A stretch of 8,243 nucleotides of DNA, taken from NCBI GenBank assembly GCA_007133255.1, contig SLMY01000224.1, forward strand, positions 1 through 8,243. Direction: 5' to 3'. Positions 6,981 to 8,243 of this stretch are shown piece by piece (the first letter of the stretch is position 1; the number at the start of each line of letters is the position of its first letter). Source of the DNA: Clostridiales bacterium. Its GTDB lineage: Bacteria; Bacillota; Clostridia; Saccharofermentanales; UBA5734. Under the pieces are notes generated by a model, which was given only the letters and a program-made list of their open reading frames with translations, was not told the DNA's origin and searched no databases. A program made the translations under genes and the position numbers.

Positions 6981-8134
6981 TAATAGGTACCCTCTACTGA
7001 TAAAGTCTGGCCGGTACCACTTTTCTTTTTTGACTGGCTGACTTTATTAGCCAGTTCTTGTTCAAAGAGCACTTCATCAACCGGCAGTTCGATCGTTTTC
7101 CCCAGCCAGCTTGATAGGTGCATGGCGTTTGAAAGGCTCAGCCCGCGGATACCTTCCCGACCGTCAGCTGTCAGAGAAGCCCCTTCCAGAACAGCTTTCG
7201 TGAAAGCACGTAAAACACCTGCATGCTGCGGGTTCTCACCAGAAACATCCAGTTTCTCTACTGTATGCTTGGGTTCACCAAACCCGCCTTTATAGGTCGC
7301 GCTGAACACACTTTCCGGCATCTCAAGCTTATACAGTGTCAGACTGTCTTTTTCTACAACAATCTTGCCGCCATCGCAGACCACTTCAAGCCGATTCGTT
7401 CCGGGTGTATCACCGGTAGAAGTAATAAACGTACCAGACGCGCCATTCTCATATTCAACATAAGCTGTCACATCATCTTCAACTTCAATGTCATGCCAGC
7501 GGCCTTCCTGGCAGAAAGCTGTGACACGAATCGGCATACCGCAGATCCATTGCCAGAGATCCAGATTATGCGGGCATTGATTAAGCAGGACACCGCCGCC
7601 TTCTCCAGCCCAGGTCGCACGCCAGTTACCGCTGTCATAATAGCTTTGTGAACGATACCAGTCGGTAACAATCCAGCTGGTTCTTTTCATCGGTCCCAGT
7701 TCACCGCTGTCAATGATCGCTTTAGCTTTCTTGTATAAGGGATTCGTTCTCTGGTTGAACATCACGGCGAAGATAGCCTCTGACTGGTCAGCCGCTTCCT
7801 GCATTTCCCTGGCCTGTTTTGTTGTGACCGCAACAGGTTTCTCGCACATCACATGCAGGTTTTTCTTCAGCGCGGCGATACTTAAAGGAGCGTGGTCATA
7901 ATGGGGAACAGCGACAATGACCGCCTGCAGTCCCGCCTGGCCCATCATCTGATCTGCGTTCTCATATATTTGAACAGACTCAGGCAAATGCTCCTTAGCC
8001 CACTGTCGCCTTGCCTGATCAAGGTCGGCAACAGCTGCCAGCTCCATGCCATCTATATCACCAGCAACAATCATTTTCGCGTGTGCTGAGCCCATGTTTC
8101 CAATACCAATAATGCCTGTCTTCAGTTTTTTCAT
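6980..8134 (-). CDS. Gfo/Idh/MocA-family oxidoreductase (first gene of tandem pair)
   Basis: This 384-residue NAD(P)-dependent sugar/polyol-type oxidoreductase has an N-terminal Rossmann fold with GIGNMG (10-15), D37/D39 after the second strand, and EKP at 98-100 (K99 as the expected catalytic lysine). The C-terminal domain carries SQSYYDSGNWRATWAGEGGG (162-181) and NQCPHNLDLW (185-194) with H189 and D192. The next gene's product has the matching QSYYD...WRxxW...EGGG...NQxxHxLDL series, so the two are paralogues of one subfamily, though strongly diverged elsewhere. The tail after about residue 355 is polar and lysine/serine-rich (SQSKKKSGTGQT) and looks disordered. The start at 8134 has GAGGAG 6 nt upstream (8141-8146). 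Upstream, 8135-8243 holds no promoter I can support, so the operon may begin outside the window. Annotations such as inositol 2-dehydrogenase or 1,5-anhydrofructose reductase are possible but cannot be distinguished here. Confidence 0.92.
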   Translation of the reverse strand: MKKLKTGIIGIGNMGSAHAKMIVAGDIDGMELAAVADLDQARRQWAKEHLPESVQIYENADQMMGQAGLQAVIVAVPHYDHAPLSIAALKKNLHVMCEKPVAVTTKQAREMQEAADQSEAIFAVMFNQRTNPLYKKAKAIIDSGELGPMKRTSWIVTDWYRSQSYYDSGNWRATWAGEGGGVLLNQCPHNLDLWQWICGMPIRVTAFCQEGRWHDIEVEDDVTAYVEYENGASGTFITSTGDTPGTNRLEVVCDGGKIVVEKDSLTLYKLEMPESVFSATYKGGFGEPKHTVEKLDVSGENPQHAGVLRAFTKAVLEGASLTADGREGIRGLSLSNAMHLSSWLGKTIELPVDEVLFEQELANKVSQSKKKSGTGQTLSVEGTY

Positions 8135-8243
8135 TTCATTCTCCTCATTTTCATCTGATTATGGTCAAGGGGACTGACAGACTATCTGCTGCGTTTCCGG
8201 GACATAACCCTTATCTATATCCCAACCGACTCAAATTACGGTA

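Noticed and set aside
8199..8223. Hairpin GGGATATA / TATGTCCC upstream of the first oxidoreductase gene, as terminator or leader switch
   Set aside because: The 8-bp stem includes one G-U pair and has no T-tract. With no promoter located, its place in a transcript is unknown.

Overview
The window reads as a stretch of a Bacillota (low- to mid-GC Gram-positive) chromosome. The support is strong GGAGG-type ribosome binding sites 5-8 nt before most starts, sigma-A-like promoters, a T-tract intrinsic terminator, and proteins of Firmicutes type. I cannot place the organism more closely from sequence alone. Every gene lies on the minus strand, so transcription runs from high to low coordinates. There is no RNA gene, CRISPR array, insertion sequence, phage gene or origin that I can support.

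In order of transcription: (1) Two Gfo/Idh/MocA-family oxidoreductases (8134-6980 and 6980-5775) overlap by one base (TAATG) and share an unusual active-site signature. They form a translationally coupled pair that probably acts on a sugar, polyol or glycoside. A strong intrinsic terminator (5637-5664) follows them. (2) An Eis-like GNAT acetyltransferase (5599-4319) and, 13 nt later, a small stand-alone HIRAN-like protein (4305-3700) form a second unit. (3) A zinc-dependent sorbitol/xylitol-dehydrogenase-like MDR enzyme (3416-2373) follows a 283-bp intergenic region that holds a candidate promoter and a LacI-type operator. (4) Glycogen phosphorylase glgP (2124 to beyond base 1) has its own well-formed promoter and a leader with a perfect 12-bp inverted repeat just before its ribosome binding site. 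Its 3' end lies outside the window.

The common theme is carbohydrate metabolism: three NAD(P)-type sugar/polyol oxidoreductases and glycogen breakdown. Separate promoters and one terminator indicate at least three transcription units rather than one pathway operon. No clearly new system is visible. The items most worth checking are the glgP leader inverted repeat, the HIRAN protein paired with an Eis-like acetyltransferase, and the NQxxH active-site variant shared by the tandem Gfo/Idh/MocA pair.
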